Assembly: GCA_007118235.1 (NCBI GenBank)
Contig: SKRY01000309.1
Span: forward strand, 1 to 9,984
DNA length: 9,984 nucleotides
Direction of reading: 5' to 3'
From: Candidatus Hydrogenedentota bacterium
GTDB taxonomy: Bacteria; Hydrogenedentota; Hydrogenedentia; Hydrogenedentales; SLHB01
In this document: positions 1-6,651 of the stretch, piece by piece
Position numbering within the stretch: position 1 is the stretch's first letter
Layout of the letters: every line of letters begins with the position of its first letter
Made by a program: the position numbers and the translations under genes
The notes under the pieces: generated by a model
What the model was told of the DNA's origin: nothing
The model's database searches: none
What the model saw: only the letters and a program-made list of their open reading frames with translations

Positions 1-1016
1 GCTTCCGTCACCCGGACCACCACGTCAAATTCCAGGGGCTCGTCCAGATCCGGATGATTCACCCTGACGGTGTACGTGCCCGCATGGTCCTGGATATTGG
101 CGTTGTCAATAAGCAGGCCGGGACCCGTTTGTCCGGCAAGTTCGTCGCCGTTCTTGAACCACTGGAAGGTAGCATCCGCTTCGTATTCTCCGAAAAGGAG
201 CACGGGCCCCAACTCGCCGGATCCACCCGGAGACACGATTACCTGAGACAACGGAGCCGTCTCGACAATCTGGGGCGCCACCGGAAGGTCATCGACCTGA
301 ACCCAGCTTACATTTGACCCGATGACCCCGTTGCTCCACTGGCCGGTGAGGTCCGTCGCCGTGCTGCCGCTGCCCTCGTCGAAGCGCCAATAGCCAGCGA
401 GGCCGGACTCATTGCCCCGCAGACGCTGGTGCATGTTGTCTTGGAGTTGTTGTTCCGTGCGGGCGACGCTCCACTTGCGGAACTCGGCGATTAAGCCGCC
501 ATAAGGGCGTTGACCGTTGGAGTGAGAACTCCCAATAGCAAGAGGATCCTCTCCCAAGTCTCCCGGAGAAGTTTCAAGGGAGGCGACCAGCTCCCCATTG
601 AGAAAGTACCGGAGGACGCTTCCGTCATGAGATATCGCCACATGAGCCCACTGGTCCACGGGCGGATTGGGCGCTTCAGTTATGTCATCCTCAACCATGC
701 GGACGCGCATCCCTGCGGATCGAATTTCCCAATGGTTGGCTGGGCCCGCGCCTCCACCTCGGCCCCAAATGCCCGCATGGGATGGATCGGATGTGGCCCC
801 GTCCCACTTGACCCATGCTTCGATGGTGATCGGAGCGGGGGGGATTGGATGCGGAGGATGGATTTCCACATCGTACGCTGCAACCTCCTCCACCCGCTGG
901 AAGCTGAGCACCCAGTCTTGCCTCGCGGAAGCCGGAAACGCCACCATCACACACAAGCCCAGGGCTATCGCCGTGATGGTGAGCCCCACAATCTTACGCT
1001 CAAATCTGTTTCTCAT
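1..1016 (-). CDS. Secreted LamG/Ig-like domain protein, 3' end outside window
   Basis: This is an open frame from ATG at 1016 to the left edge: 338 complete codons with no stop. The start is set by GGGAGG at 1025-1030, 8 bases upstream. Residues 1-31 look like a Sec signal peptide: basic start RNRFERK, hydrophobic core, likely cleavage after PASA. LGLC at 19-22 does not fit a lipobox, so it is probably not a lipoprotein. Residues about 62-232 match a LamG/concanavalin A-like sandwich (Laminin_G_3 type): TIEAWVKWDG, WAHVAISHDGS, then GLIAEFRKWSVARTEQQL and GLAGYWRFDEGSG near the end of the domain. Residues about 248-336 resemble an Ig-like domain: FQWFKNGDELAGQTG followed by DHAGTYTVRV. Such modules usually bind carbohydrate or protein at the cell surface; any catalytic part would lie beyond the window. 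It is divergent from the glycoside-hydrolase-like gene, which suggests but does not prove a shared role in polysaccharide use. Confidence 0.88.
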   Translation of the reverse strand, partial: MRNRFERKIVGLTITAIALGLCVMVAFPASARQDWVLSFQRVEEVAAYDVEIHPPHPIPPAPITIEAWVKWDGATSDPSHAGIWGRGGGAGPANHWEIRSAGMRVRMVEDDITEAPNPPVDQWAHVAISHDGSVLRYFLNGELVASLETSPGDLGEDPLAIGSSHSNGQRPYGGLIAEFRKWSVARTEQQLQDNMHQRLRGNESGLAGYWRFDEGSGSTATDLTGQWSNGVIGSNVSWVQVDDLPVAPQIVETAPLSQVIVSPGGSGELGPVLLFGEYEADATFQWFKNGDELAGQTGPGLLIDNANIQDHAGTYTVRVNHPDLDEPLEFDVVVRVTE

Positions 1017-1068
1017 TTGTTTTGCCTCCCTACGTTATTTCATTCCGGTTCTGCGCGATTCTCACGCG

Positions 1069-1170
1069 CTACCCAATTTCGCCTGCCAGATCCAACTGCA
1101 ACCCCTGCACAACCACTACAGTGGAAAATCCCTTATCCTCCAACCCCGGCTCACGGCGCTCGAAGGCCAT
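1069..1170 (-). CDS. Possible 33-codon leader ORF
   Basis: A short ORF in the leader of the LamG-protein gene starts at ATG 1170 and ends with TAG at 1069-1071. GAGG at 1178-1181 lies 7 bases before the start, a good Shine-Dalgarno distance. The product begins MAFERREPGLEDKG and continues with a short hydrophobic stretch (STVVVV) and an acidic end. I do not recognise it. It overlaps, in another frame, an even shorter ORF: ATG at 1186, stop at 1151-1153, 11 codons beginning MARWSHG, behind a strong AAGGAGG at 1199-1205 but with a long 12-base spacing. These could be regulatory leader peptides, a small protein, or chance; length alone cannot decide. Confidence 0.25.
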   Translation of the reverse strand: MAFERREPGLEDKGFSTVVVVQGLQLDLAGEIG

Positions 1171-1391
1171 GAGACCACCTCGCCATTGTTAATCCCGGCC
1201 TCCTTTCTAACGGCGCGCCACCGCCTTCCGCGCTTACTAACACTAAACCGGGCGCTCAGACCGTTTCTTGCGCGCAAAATCCCCGTCTTGGTTCCGATTG
1301 TCCCTTCACGCCCCTCGATACAGGGCGAATTCACTCATCCGCGCGCCACCGGGTTACACTTTACTCGGTATTTGGGTTCTTGTTACGACTT

Positions 1392-1421
1392 AGATTAGCA
1401 TGAGTTTCCCTTCAATGTCAA
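1392..1421 (-). promoter_or_regulatory. Sigma70-type promoter candidate for the LamG-protein gene
   Basis: On the minus strand, a perfect TTGACA (1416-1421) is followed after an 18-base spacer by TAATCT (1392-1397). The last spacer bases are TGC, giving an extended -10 element. Transcription would start near 1385, leaving a leader of about 370 bases before the ATG at 1016. The -10 hexamer matches consensus only at its three most conserved positions (TA...T), so the call rests on the -35 and the extended -10. Confidence 0.45.
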
Positions 1422-1435
1422 CCCCTAATCCCTCA

Positions 1436-1452
1436 ATATTGGATATCAATAT
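1436..1452. promoter_or_regulatory. AT-rich inverted repeat, possible operator
   Basis: The arms atattg and caatat are perfect complements separated by gatat, giving a 17-base near-palindrome in otherwise G+C-rich DNA. It sits just upstream of the minus-strand -35 (1416-1421) and about 190 bases before the plus-strand gene. Size and symmetry fit a dimeric regulator site able to act on both genes. No regulator gene is present in the window, so the function is inferred from position only. Confidence 0.3.
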
Positions 1453-1559
1453 CATGTGGGGTCTTCATAGATTACGGGTATTCAGTAGTCTGGCGGAGGC
1501 CTGCGGCTTTCGGATTGAGCTTTCCGGCATTGGCCCTGCCGAATCAAGCGCGCACTGGC

Positions 1560-1588
1560 TTGCGCGTTGCCCGAAATGCTGGTAAGGT
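1560..1588 (+). promoter_or_regulatory. Weak promoter candidate for the glycoside-hydrolase-like gene
   Basis: TTGCGC at 1560-1565, a 17-base spacer and TAAGGT at 1583-1588 with an extended -10 TGG just before it. Transcription would begin near 1595, about 50 bases before the start codon. Both hexamers are only half matches, and the -35 overlaps a stem-loop at 1547-1568, so this is a tentative call. Confidence 0.25.
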
Positions 1589-1645
1589 GAGGTCAGTGAG
1601 GAGCGCTGGGACGGTGCAAGCCGCGACAAGAAGGAGGACGGAGCG

Positions 1646-2815
1646 ATGCAATCGGTGACACGGCGTGTGGGATGGATTACGGTGCTATTGATGATGGGCA
1701 TGGCGGTCCAGGGCGAAAGTCCCTATGCCGCATGGGAGAACGGGCCGCCCACGGATCCCGATTTCTTTCCCATTGGCGTGTGGCTGCAAGACCCCGGTCT
1801 TGCGCCGCGGTACCAGGAGGCGGGCATGAACATGTACGTGGGGCTCTGGCAAGGCCCGACGGAAGAACAGCTCGATGCGTTGGCGGAGGCCGGGATGTAT
1901 GTCATTTGCCATCAGAACGAGACCGCGCTGGACCATCCCCGCAACGACGTCATCATCGCGTGGTTGCAACAGGACGAGCCCGACAACGCCCAGCGCGCGG
2001 AGGACGGCGGCTGGGGCCCGCCCGTGCCGCCGGAGGAAATCGTCCGCCGGTACGAAACCATGCGCGAACGGGACCCCACCCGGCCGGTTCACTTGAATCT
2101 TGGCCAAGGCGTGGCGTGGGACGGCTGGATTGGCCGGGGCGAACGGACCAACCACCCCGAGGATTATCCGGAGTACATCAAGGGCTGCGACATTGTGTCG
2201 TTCGACATCTATCCGGTGGCGAGTCCGCGCGAGGAGGTCCAGGGGCAGCTTTGGCGCGTCGCGCACGGGGTGGAGCGATTGATGGAGTGGTCGGCGCCGG
2301 AGCAACCCGTGTGGAGTTTTGTCGAGGCCAGCGGCATTCATACGGGCAACGTGGCGTCGCCGGCCGAGATCCGCTCCCAAGTCTGGATGGCTCTCGTCCA
2401 CGGGGCGGCGGGCATCCTCTACTTCGTCCACGAGTGGGAACCCGCGTTCAACGCCTCGGCGCTGTTGGATAACGAGGAGACGCTGGAAGGCGTCACGGCG
2501 GTCAACCATCAACTGCGGGAGCTGGCGCCGGTCCTGAACAGCCCTACGGTGGAAGGGCGCTTGACCGTGACGGCCGATCCGGAGGATACCCCGCTGGCCG
2601 CCATGCTCAAGGAACATGACGGCGACGCCTACATCCTTGCCGTGGTGATGCGCGACGCGCCCGTGACGGCGGCGTTCACGCTGGACGGCGTCACCGGCGG
2701 GGAGGTTGAGGTCGAAGAAACCGGGGAAACGTTGTCCATCGAGGGCGGGCGATTCGAGGAAGCCCTGGAGGGGTATGAGACCCGCTTGTACCGTGTTCCC
2801 GGCGGCGCGCGGTGA
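1646..2815 (+). CDS. Secreted TIM-barrel glycoside-hydrolase-like protein
   Basis: The 389-residue product starts at ATG 1646 behind an excellent AAGGAGG (1631-1637, spacing 8). Residues 1-23 form a signal peptide with likely cleavage after VQG. The barrel spans about 40-295. Phrases I associate with an uncharacterised secreted family in planctomycete-like bacteria are FPIGVWLQDP (41-50), MYVGLWQGPTEEQL (63-76), DEPDNAQ (110-116), HLNLGQGVAWDGW (149-161), CDIVSFDIYPV (181-191) and VWMALVHGAAGILYFVHEW (246-264). E111, in the DEPD turn after the presumed fourth strand, and E227, in WSFVEASG after the presumed seventh, are placed like the acid/base and nucleophile of clan GH-A retaining glycosidases. 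Residues about 300-385 look like a C-terminal beta domain. The coding sequence ends with TGA directly followed by an in-frame TAA. Substrate unknown; export suggests polysaccharide or glycoconjugate attack. Secretion and fold are fairly secure, enzyme activity is inferred. Confidence 0.85.
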   Translation: MQSVTRRVGWITVLLMMGMAVQGESPYAAWENGPPTDPDFFPIGVWLQDPGLAPRYQEAGMNMYVGLWQGPTEEQLDALAEAGMYVICHQNETALDHPRNDVIIAWLQQDEPDNAQRAEDGGWGPPVPPEEIVRRYETMRERDPTRPVHLNLGQGVAWDGWIGRGERTNHPEDYPEYIKGCDIVSFDIYPVASPREEVQGQLWRVAHGVERLMEWSAPEQPVWSFVEASGIHTGNVASPAEIRSQVWMALVHGAAGILYFVHEWEPAFNASALLDNEETLEGVTAVNHQLRELAPVLNSPTVEGRLTVTADPEDTPLAAMLKEHDGDAYILAVVMRDAPVTAAFTLDGVTGGEVEVEETGETLSIEGGRFEEALEGYETRLYRVPGGAR

Positions 2816-2851
2816 TAAGCAAAGCAAGCAGGGGAGAGACGTTGCGGGCTT

Positions 2852-3229
2852 TCATGCCCCTGGAAAGGCGTCACGGAAGAGGTGGACGATCGGTTTCTTT
2901 CCTGGCTCCAGGATGACGGCCACGACGTCGAAGCGGTAGTAGGCGCCGGGTTCGCCATGGCGGGCCCAGTAGTGCCGGGCGGCGCGGCGGATATGCTCCC
3001 GCTTGCGCGGGCCCACGTTCTCCTCCGGCGGGACGGGGTCCCCGGTCCGCCGGGTTTTCACCTCGACGAACACAATCGTGTCGCCCTCGCGGGCCAGGAT
3101 ATCAATCTCATAGGCGCCAAGGCGTACATTCCGCGCGAGGATGCGGTATCCCCGCCAGCGGAGATGCCGCGCCGCGATGCGTTCGCCCCGCGCGCCAAGG
3201 GATTGCGGCTTGCGAAAGGGCCACCACAC
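2852..3229 (-). CDS. yraN: YraN/UPF0102 family nuclease-fold protein
   Basis: A 125-residue protein of normal family length. It starts with GTG at 3229, the first possible start after the scpA stop in the same frame; later starts would remove the conserved GARGERIAARHLRWRGYRI (12-30). The restriction-endonuclease-like core is visible as AYEIDIL (39-45) and FVEVKTRR (54-61), placing E41, D43, E56 and K58 as the expected metal/catalytic cluster, followed by the family motif YRFDVVAV (98-105). YraN proteins are widespread predicted nucleases, possibly acting in recombination or DNA uptake, but their role is poorly defined. It follows scpA by three bases with only weak Shine-Dalgarno bases, which points to translation by reinitiation. 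It converges on the glycoside-hydrolase-like gene, with 36 bases between the stops and no obvious terminator. Confidence 0.9.
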   Translation of the reverse strand: MWWPFRKPQSLGARGERIAARHLRWRGYRILARNVRLGAYEIDILAREGDTIVFVEVKTRRTGDPVPPEENVGPRKREHIRRAARHYWARHGEPGAYYRFDVVAVILEPGKKPIVHLFRDAFPGA

Positions 3230-3232
3230 GCC

Positions 3233-4066
3233 TCAGCCCGCCACGGGCTCCCCCGCCGGGACAAGGCGGATTTCGTCGAAGATGCGGTGTTGCCGCGCCC
3301 GGATGCGCCCCATGCGGCATAACTCCAGGATGGCCAGAAAACAACACACCAGCTCGACGCGGTCGCGGCAGGCCTGGAACAGATCCGTCCACGACATTCG
3401 GCCGTGAACCGCCAGGGATTCCTCGATCTCGGCGATTTTGTCATCCACGCTGTGGTGTTCCGTGGACACGTTGTGGAAGAGGTCGTCGCTCATGAACCGC
3501 AACACCCCCTTGAACGCGGCGATGAGGTCGTGCAGCGAAACGTCGAGGTACTCCTCTTCCTCGTCATCGGCGGGTTCGATGTCCGGTTTGGCCTTGCGGG
3601 TGAACCAATGCGCGCGTTCTTCCTCCAGCCGTTCGAGGCGCTCGGCGACATCGCGGAACTTGCGGTACTCGAGCAGCTTCTCGACCAGTTCGACGCGAGG
3701 GTCTTCTTCTTCCTCCTCTTCCTCTTCTTCCTCCACTTCGCTGGGCGGGATAAGCATCCGGGCCTTCATCTGGATGAGCGTGGCCGCCATGACCAGGAAA
3801 TCCCCGGCGACTTCCAGGTTCTCCTCCCGCATGAGGTCGAGAAAACGGAGGTACTGCTCGGTGATGGTCGCCACCGGGATGTCGAAGACATCTATCTCTT
3901 GGGAGCGAATCAGATACAGGAGCACCTCGAAAGGCCCCTCGAAACTATCGAGGTGAAGCCGGAGGACGGCGTCGGTGGCCTCATCGACGATGTAGGCCTC
4001 GCCTGGAGGCGCCGCGTCCGCGGGAGGCTGCGGGGTTTGAGGCGTGTCCGTGAGACTATCTGTCAT
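3233..4066 (-). CDS. scpA: Segregation and condensation protein A
   Basis: ScpA is the kleisin subunit that bridges the SMC dimer and works with ScpB in chromosome compaction and segregation. The 277-residue product has the N-terminal kleisin signature: LHLDSFEGPFEVLLYLI (37-53), the family's IDVFDIPVATITEQYL (58-73), and LEVAGDFLVMAATLIQMKARMLIP (84-107). An acidic linker follows (a run of glutamates about 110-121, then EDPRVELVEKLLEYRKF), which is common in ScpA, and a C-terminal winged-helix region (about 205-270) ending RIRARQHRIFDEIRL. Residues 1-30 are proline- and alanine-rich and less conserved. The start at ATG 4066 is the only Met that keeps the full domain, but no Shine-Dalgarno precedes it, only an A-rich stretch. 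No scpB follows; yraN does. Confidence 0.95.
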   Translation of the reverse strand: MTDSLTDTPQTPQPPADAAPPGEAYIVDEATDAVLRLHLDSFEGPFEVLLYLIRSQEIDVFDIPVATITEQYLRFLDLMREENLEVAGDFLVMAATLIQMKARMLIPPSEVEEEEEEEEEEDPRVELVEKLLEYRKFRDVAERLERLEEERAHWFTRKAKPDIEPADDEEEEYLDVSLHDLIAAFKGVLRFMSDDLFHNVSTEHHSVDDKIAEIEESLAVHGRMSWTDLFQACRDRVELVCCFLAILELCRMGRIRARQHRIFDEIRLVPAGEPVAG

Positions 4067-4329
4067 TTTTTTGAATGCTTTTCGTGAAGTTCAAGGCGCC
4101 GCGTAACGCCCAAACCTCGGATAAGGACGCTCTTCCACGGGAGAACATCCCCCTTGATCCCCCTTCGAAGGGGGAATATGCCACGTACCGCCGGCGTCTT
4201 GCCGGCAAACGGGCCGCCTGGAAGGCGGCGCTGTGTTCCCGAAGGGCCGAAAGCTGTAAACGGTCACACACTGCCTTATCCGTCGATTGGCGGGGGGACG
4301 CCCTGCGCTGGCCATCCCCTCCTATTGCG
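4067..4329. other. Intergenic region between the histidine phosphatase gene and scpA
   Basis: These 263 bases carry the composite palindromic repeat at 4148-4229. The rest (4230-4329 on the phosphatase side and 4067-4147 on the scpA side) shows no convincing ORF. A clear sigma70 promoter for scpA could not be found: TTGAAC occurs on the minus strand but lies too close to the start codon to leave room for a -10 and leader. Confidence 0.5.
4148..4229. repeat. Composite palindromic repeat (three hairpins)
   Basis: Three perfect inverted repeats are packed into about 80 bases. First is an 18-base palindrome at 4158-4175 (tcccccttc and its complement), whose left arm is partly duplicated just upstream (atccccctt, from about 4147), so it can fold in two registers. 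Second, gccggc at 4190-4195 and 4201-4206 around gtctt. Third, gccgcc at 4213-4218 and ggcggc at 4224-4229 around tggaa. The chance frames read through it give low-complexity peptides rather than a gene. The structure resembles REP/MITE-like intergenic repeats that occur in many copies; I expect further copies elsewhere in this genome but cannot show that here. No T run follows on either side, so it is not a classical terminator. Confidence 0.6.
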
Positions 4330-4947
4330 TCAACTCCGGTCATGGTCGGGGATATGAAAGGTATCGTTCAAGCGCAGCAATTTGCCCACGTTCGAGCGCA
4401 GTTCCACCCAGTGAAAGGCGCAATTTCCCGAACTGAACCGCATGTGGCCGCCAGGATCGAGGCCCAGGCACGCCCCGATCAAGAGGTCGTTCATGGCGCC
4501 ATGCGTGATAAGGCCCACGCGCGTGTCGGTGGCCTCGTACGTCTTGCGCAGCCAGTTCTCGATGTACTTGATGCGCTTCCACGCTTGCTGGAAGCTTTCC
4601 GGCAAGGCTTGACTCCACCTGGTGTCAAGCCCGTTTTCGATATGCACCATGGGAAACTGCCGGGCAATGTGTTTGGCGTCCCACAAGATGTTGTTGGCTC
4701 CGACCTCGAAAATGGCCGGAAGCAACACGGTCTTCACGCCGCTGATTTGGTGAATGCGGGCGGCGGTTTGCAGGTTGCGCTGCAACGGCCCACAATACAA
4801 AATGTCCAACCCCTCGTCAAGCACGCGCCGCCCTGCTTCCTCGGCCTGACGAATACCGCGTTCGGTGAGCGGCGGATCGCCAGGCCGGGGTTGGGCGTCT
4901 TCGAGATTACCCTCCGATTCGCCATGCCGGATCAGTAATAGACGCAT
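4330..4947 (-). CDS. Histidine phosphatase family protein (phosphoglycerate mutase-like)
   Basis: The 205-residue product begins MRLLLIRHGESEGN, the hallmark opening of the family, with catalytic H8 next to R7. R57 in LQRNLQTA, E81 in IFEVGANN and H149 in GLITHGAMND complete the expected phosphate pocket and second catalytic histidine. Such enzymes form a phosphohistidine intermediate and act on sugar phosphates, nucleotides or phosphoproteins; the substrate cannot be read from the sequence. The start at 4947 has a Shine-Dalgarno (AAAGGAAG, four bases before ATG). An in-frame ATG at 5001 would add 18 residues rich in Gly and Pro that do not look like protein and would displace the family's canonical N-terminus. 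It lies 63 bases after the membrane-protein gene on the same strand and may be the last gene of that transcript. The gap holds an imperfect hairpin (4975-4995). Confidence 0.9.
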   Translation of the reverse strand: MRLLLIRHGESEGNLEDAQPRPGDPPLTERGIRQAEEAGRRVLDEGLDILYCGPLQRNLQTAARIHQISGVKTVLLPAIFEVGANNILWDAKHIARQFPMVHIENGLDTRWSQALPESFQQAWKRIKYIENWLRKTYEATDTRVGLITHGAMNDLLIGACLGLDPGGHMRFSSGNCAFHWVELRSNVGKLLRLNDTFHIPDHDRS

Positions 4948-5010
4948 GGGACTTCCTTTCAATAACGGATGGGCGGCCAACCCTTCGGGGGGGCCTTCCA
5001 TGGACTTCCG

Positions 5011-6651
5011 CTACGGCTGCTCTTGCGCGGGACGCCCGCGCAGGCTAATCTCGACCACCAACGCGGCGTCATTCTGGCCGGCCAGCATGGTCGCGCTCTC
5101 CACGCGCCGGGCCCGGGTCATCCAGTCTTCCGCCGCATCCTCAAGACTCTCTATAGTATACCCCTTCAATGCATCAATTTTACATATTTGCATTAAGGTT
5201 TCCGAAATCGCCTCTGTGAGGGGTTCCGGTTGAATGCGCACATAGAGATTGCCTTGTGGCGGCCGAGTCTCGTTGGCGTTTTGCTCCAGCGCCCGGCGCA
5301 GCGCGTGCCGGTTACTGGCCGCGGCCATGCCGCGGGCGGCCACGGCGAAGGACGGCTCGATGCTGGGACCCCCGATCGCGGGGAGATACACGATGGCGCC
5401 ATCCTCGGTCTCGCGGCCGTAGCTCTGCGCAAGGGAAGCCCCTTCCGGCTCGCGTGGAAAGCGCTCGAACTGCGCCCGCGCCAAATCTCCCGCACTCTCC
5501 CCCTGGAAAGTCAATTCGGGCATGGGAACGATTTCGTGGGGATCAAAGTCCGTGACGCTCAGGGAAAATCCCGGTCCCAGCGCGCCCAAGGTCTTGGTCA
5601 ACATGAGGCCCACTGGGGGATGGGCGGGATCATCCCCGTTTTCTCCGTCATCATCTTGCGCTTCTCTCAGCAGTTCCAAGCTCTCTTCCAACTCCGGCCA
5701 GGCGGTCCAGTCGGCCTCGGCTAGCGCGGGCCATTCCAGCACCGTTCCCACATCCGCAAGCAGTACGCCCAGCGGCTTTCCGAAATTGGCGCTAAGCTGC
5801 ACCATCCCTTCGGCAGGGGGGGGCAAGGGGCGGGGCGCGAGACCGCTCAGCACGAGGTCCCATTCGCCGCTTACTTCGCTGGCGAGCACGAACTCACCCT
5901 TGAGATCGGCCTGGTCCGGCTCGAGGCGCAACGCGAAACTTGCGGACCGCAGCACGCCGCCCCAAGCGTCGGTGTCATCGAAGTGGATTACGCCGCCCGC
6001 GTCCTCCACCCCCGAACCTTCCACGGTCGCGCCGAAGCGCTCCGGCGTCATCGCCTCGGCGGGCCGCAGCGTGAGGGCCTGAATGAGCCGGTCCCTGGAA
6101 GGGCTCACCACCAGCGTGCGGCCGCGAACGGCATAATGCAGATCTTCGCCTGGAAGCCGGCGTAACCGCAACCCGCCAGCATGATCGGACTCGGTCCATG
6201 GACCCAGCCGGCTGTAGCGCTCGAGCAAGGCCCCAATGTGAGACATGCGTGTGACGAACAGGACATCATCGAAGGACTCGAGGTCGTTGCCCGCCGCGTA
6301 CCCCAGTCCGCCTAGGATGTTGTGCAGAATCCACGGCGGAACAGGCGGCTCCTGCGCAAGCAAATCGCGAACGGTCTCGCCCGCGCCGGGAATCGCATCC
6401 CAAACGAACGACGCCGCCAGGCGCTCGCGCTGCGGCAGTACTTCGCTGACGAACACGCCATACTTTTGTTGCGCGGGGAGTACGCTGTGCAAGGGGGTGG
6501 TGTCCCGGCTGACCCAGATGGCGTGAACAATGAGCCCGGCGACAATCAAGATCAAGGCGTTCCGGAACCAAGCCGGCTGGTGCGGACCAAAGCGGCGCTT
6601 GTTTTTTTTAAGCCCACCCTTACTGGGGAACGATCGGAGCGTCTCGCTCAT
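5011..6651 (-). CDS. Membrane-anchored protein of unknown function
   Basis: The 546-residue product is not firmly recognised. Residues 1-28 are basic (KKNKRRFGP), followed by one membrane segment at about 30-47 (NALILIVAGLIVHAIWV); the long remainder should face the periplasm or outside. The outer part alternates hydrophobic strands and acidic loops: DDVLFVTRMSHIGALLERY, LHYAVRGRTLVVSPSRDRLIQAL and, late, SFAVAARGMAAASNRHALRRAL. This recurring test of stored values is reminiscent of DUF3352-type proteins, a weak resemblance only. An acidic insert (DDDGENGDD) lies near residue 340. ATG 6651 overlaps the stop of the upstream ceramidase-like gene as ATGA, and GAGGAGGA sits 6 bases before it, inside that gene, so the two are translationally coupled and probably work together. 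Codons 487-504 are strikingly AT-rich compared with the rest. Confidence 0.85.
   Translation of the reverse strand: MSETLRSFPSKGGLKKNKRRFGPHQPAWFRNALILIVAGLIVHAIWVSRDTTPLHSVLPAQQKYGVFVSEVLPQRERLAASFVWDAIPGAGETVRDLLAQEPPVPPWILHNILGGLGYAAGNDLESFDDVLFVTRMSHIGALLERYSRLGPWTESDHAGGLRLRRLPGEDLHYAVRGRTLVVSPSRDRLIQALTLRPAEAMTPERFGATVEGSGVEDAGGVIHFDDTDAWGGVLRSASFALRLEPDQADLKGEFVLASEVSGEWDLVLSGLAPRPLPPPAEGMVQLSANFGKPLGVLLADVGTVLEWPALAEADWTAWPELEESLELLREAQDDDGENGDDPAHPPVGLMLTKTLGALGPGFSLSVTDFDPHEIVPMPELTFQGESAGDLARAQFERFPREPEGASLAQSYGRETEDGAIVYLPAIGGPSIEPSFAVAARGMAAASNRHALRRALEQNANETRPPQGNLYVRIQPEPLTEAISETLMQICKIDALKGYTIESLEDAAEDWMTRARRVESATMLAGQNDAALVVEISLRGRPAQEQP

Larger units (their letters stand above)
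1017..1645. other. Divergent intergenic region with long leader
   Basis: These 629 bases lie between the two divergent secreted-protein genes. The stretch from about 1380 to 1490 is markedly richer in A+T than the genes around it, as expected for promoters. It contains the minus-strand promoter candidate, an inverted repeat at 1436-1452, a stem-loop at 1547-1568 (eight pairs including one G-U, loop ctggct, no T run after it), a 10-base palindrome ttgcgcgcaa at 1268-1277, and an 11-base direct repeat gcgcgccaccg at 1213-1223 and 1341-1351. No longer convincing ORF and no recognised riboswitch or RNA family was seen. Confidence 0.6.

Noticed and set aside
1116..1334. 72-codon frame in the leader of the LamG-protein gene
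   Set aside because: Highly basic, no Shine-Dalgarno at its start and no recognisable motif. It overlaps the better-signalled short ORFs in a different frame.
1685..2827. Long open frame on the minus strand opposite the glycoside-hydrolase-like gene
   Set aside because: It is rich in Arg, His, Pro and Gly with no recognisable domain, lies entirely antisense to a gene with signal peptide, Shine-Dalgarno and family motifs, and is the usual by-product of G+C-rich codons.
2816..2862. CAGGGG/CCCCTG pair between the convergent genes as a terminator
   Set aside because: Arms are only six bases with a long loop, the right arm lies inside yraN, and there is no T run.
3700..3740. Pyrimidine-rich simple repeat as a possible special structure
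   Set aside because: It encodes the acidic linker common in ScpA proteins, so coding use explains it.
3404..4087. Plus-strand open frame opposite scpA
   Set aside because: It mirrors the unmistakable ScpA coding sequence; its runs of Phe and Leu come from the antisense of the glutamate linker.
4056..4343. 95-codon minus-strand frame running from the phosphatase gene to scpA
   Set aside because: It reads through the palindromic repeat, giving low-complexity peptide such as PFEGGSRG, and has no start signal.
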